From NCBI GenBank assembly GCA_947383695.1, contig OX376642.1, positions 372,001 through 436,000 of the forward strand: 64,000 nt of DNA. The letters are read 5' to 3'. Within the stretch, counting starts at the first letter, position 1; each line of letters starts with the position of its first letter. Positions 63,094-64,000 of this stretch are shown piece after piece. This stretch comes from Actinomycetes bacterium. GTDB taxonomy: Bacteria; Actinomycetota; Actinomycetes; Nanopelagicales; Nanopelagicaceae. Under the pieces are notes generated by a model, which had not been told where the DNA came from, searched no databases, and worked only from the letters and a program-made list of their open reading frames with translations. The position numbers and the translations under genes are program-made.

Positions 63094-64000
<907 letters not shown>

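Overview
The window looks like a compact, moderately AT-rich actinobacterial chromosome. The marker families point there: SenX3/RegX3-PhoU-Pst, a GlnA2-type glutamine synthetase, an actinobacterial-style cysteine leader peptide, fused DppDF ATPase, a lysine/alanine-rich H1-like protein and a two-domain glutamine-dependent NadE. Small gaps, many ATGA/TAATG/GTGA overlaps, interlocked convergent stop codons and galactose/glycerol/peptide scavenging genes resemble streamlined freshwater actinobacteria (acI/Nanopelagicales). That placement is an inference from gene content and was not checked by a database search. No transposase, integrase, phage gene or CRISPR array was seen.

Layout. 1-6.1 kb: six plus-strand genes for exported proteins (a fragment, a Tat metallophosphoesterase, a PEBP-fold protein, a small Thr/Lys-linker protein, two Ig-like proteins) closed by a two-way terminator. 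6.1-8.7 kb: MMPL exporter and a GNAT acetyltransferase. 8.7-15.4 kb: phosphate regulon, senX3-regX3 facing phoU-pstC-pstA-pstB-pstS, with PHO-box arrays in both control regions. 15.5-20.7 kb: a large MalT/LuxR-type regulator and two related MFS exporters. 20.8-27.7 kb: dipeptide/oligopeptide ABC transporter and a TRIC/UPF0126 protein. 27.7-34.3 kb: tgt, M13 peptidase, MarR regulator, H1-like protein, MFS, panB. 34.4-40.9 kb: nadE, cysK-cysE behind a Cys-rich leader peptide, glnA, leuA behind a Leu-rich leader peptide. 40.9-50.7 kb: recO-uppS, a Zur-like regulator with a ZIP transporter facing a small monooxygenase, glyS, dusB, ydcF-like, dgt, dnaG, tRNA-Asn, Rieske protein. 50.7-59.5 kb: ACT protein, galTEK facing an alpha-galactosidase, glpK facing glpD. 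59.5-64 kb: GH25 lysozyme-like protein, a free-standing DnaX C-terminal-like domain, an orphan NarL-type regulator, nnrD and the 5' part of katG.

How the genes work together. SenX3-RegX3 probably controls phosphate uptake through 11-bp direct-repeat boxes. The GH36 enzyme releases galactose for the Leloir enzymes GalK, GalT and GalE. GlpK and GlpD convert glycerol to dihydroxyacetone phosphate. CysE and CysK make cysteine; GlnA and LeuA serve nitrogen and leucine metabolism. One Fur/Zur-type palindrome sits between the zip and monooxygenase promoters and could control both.

The most distinctive structure is in the control regions. Many start codons lie exactly 6 nt after a TANNNT -10 hexamer, implying leaderless mRNAs. 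Two divergent pairs (galT/GH36 and glpK/glpD) share a symmetric TACTCTA/TAGAGTA core that reads as a -10 on both strands. No gene-free stretch exceeds 300 bases.
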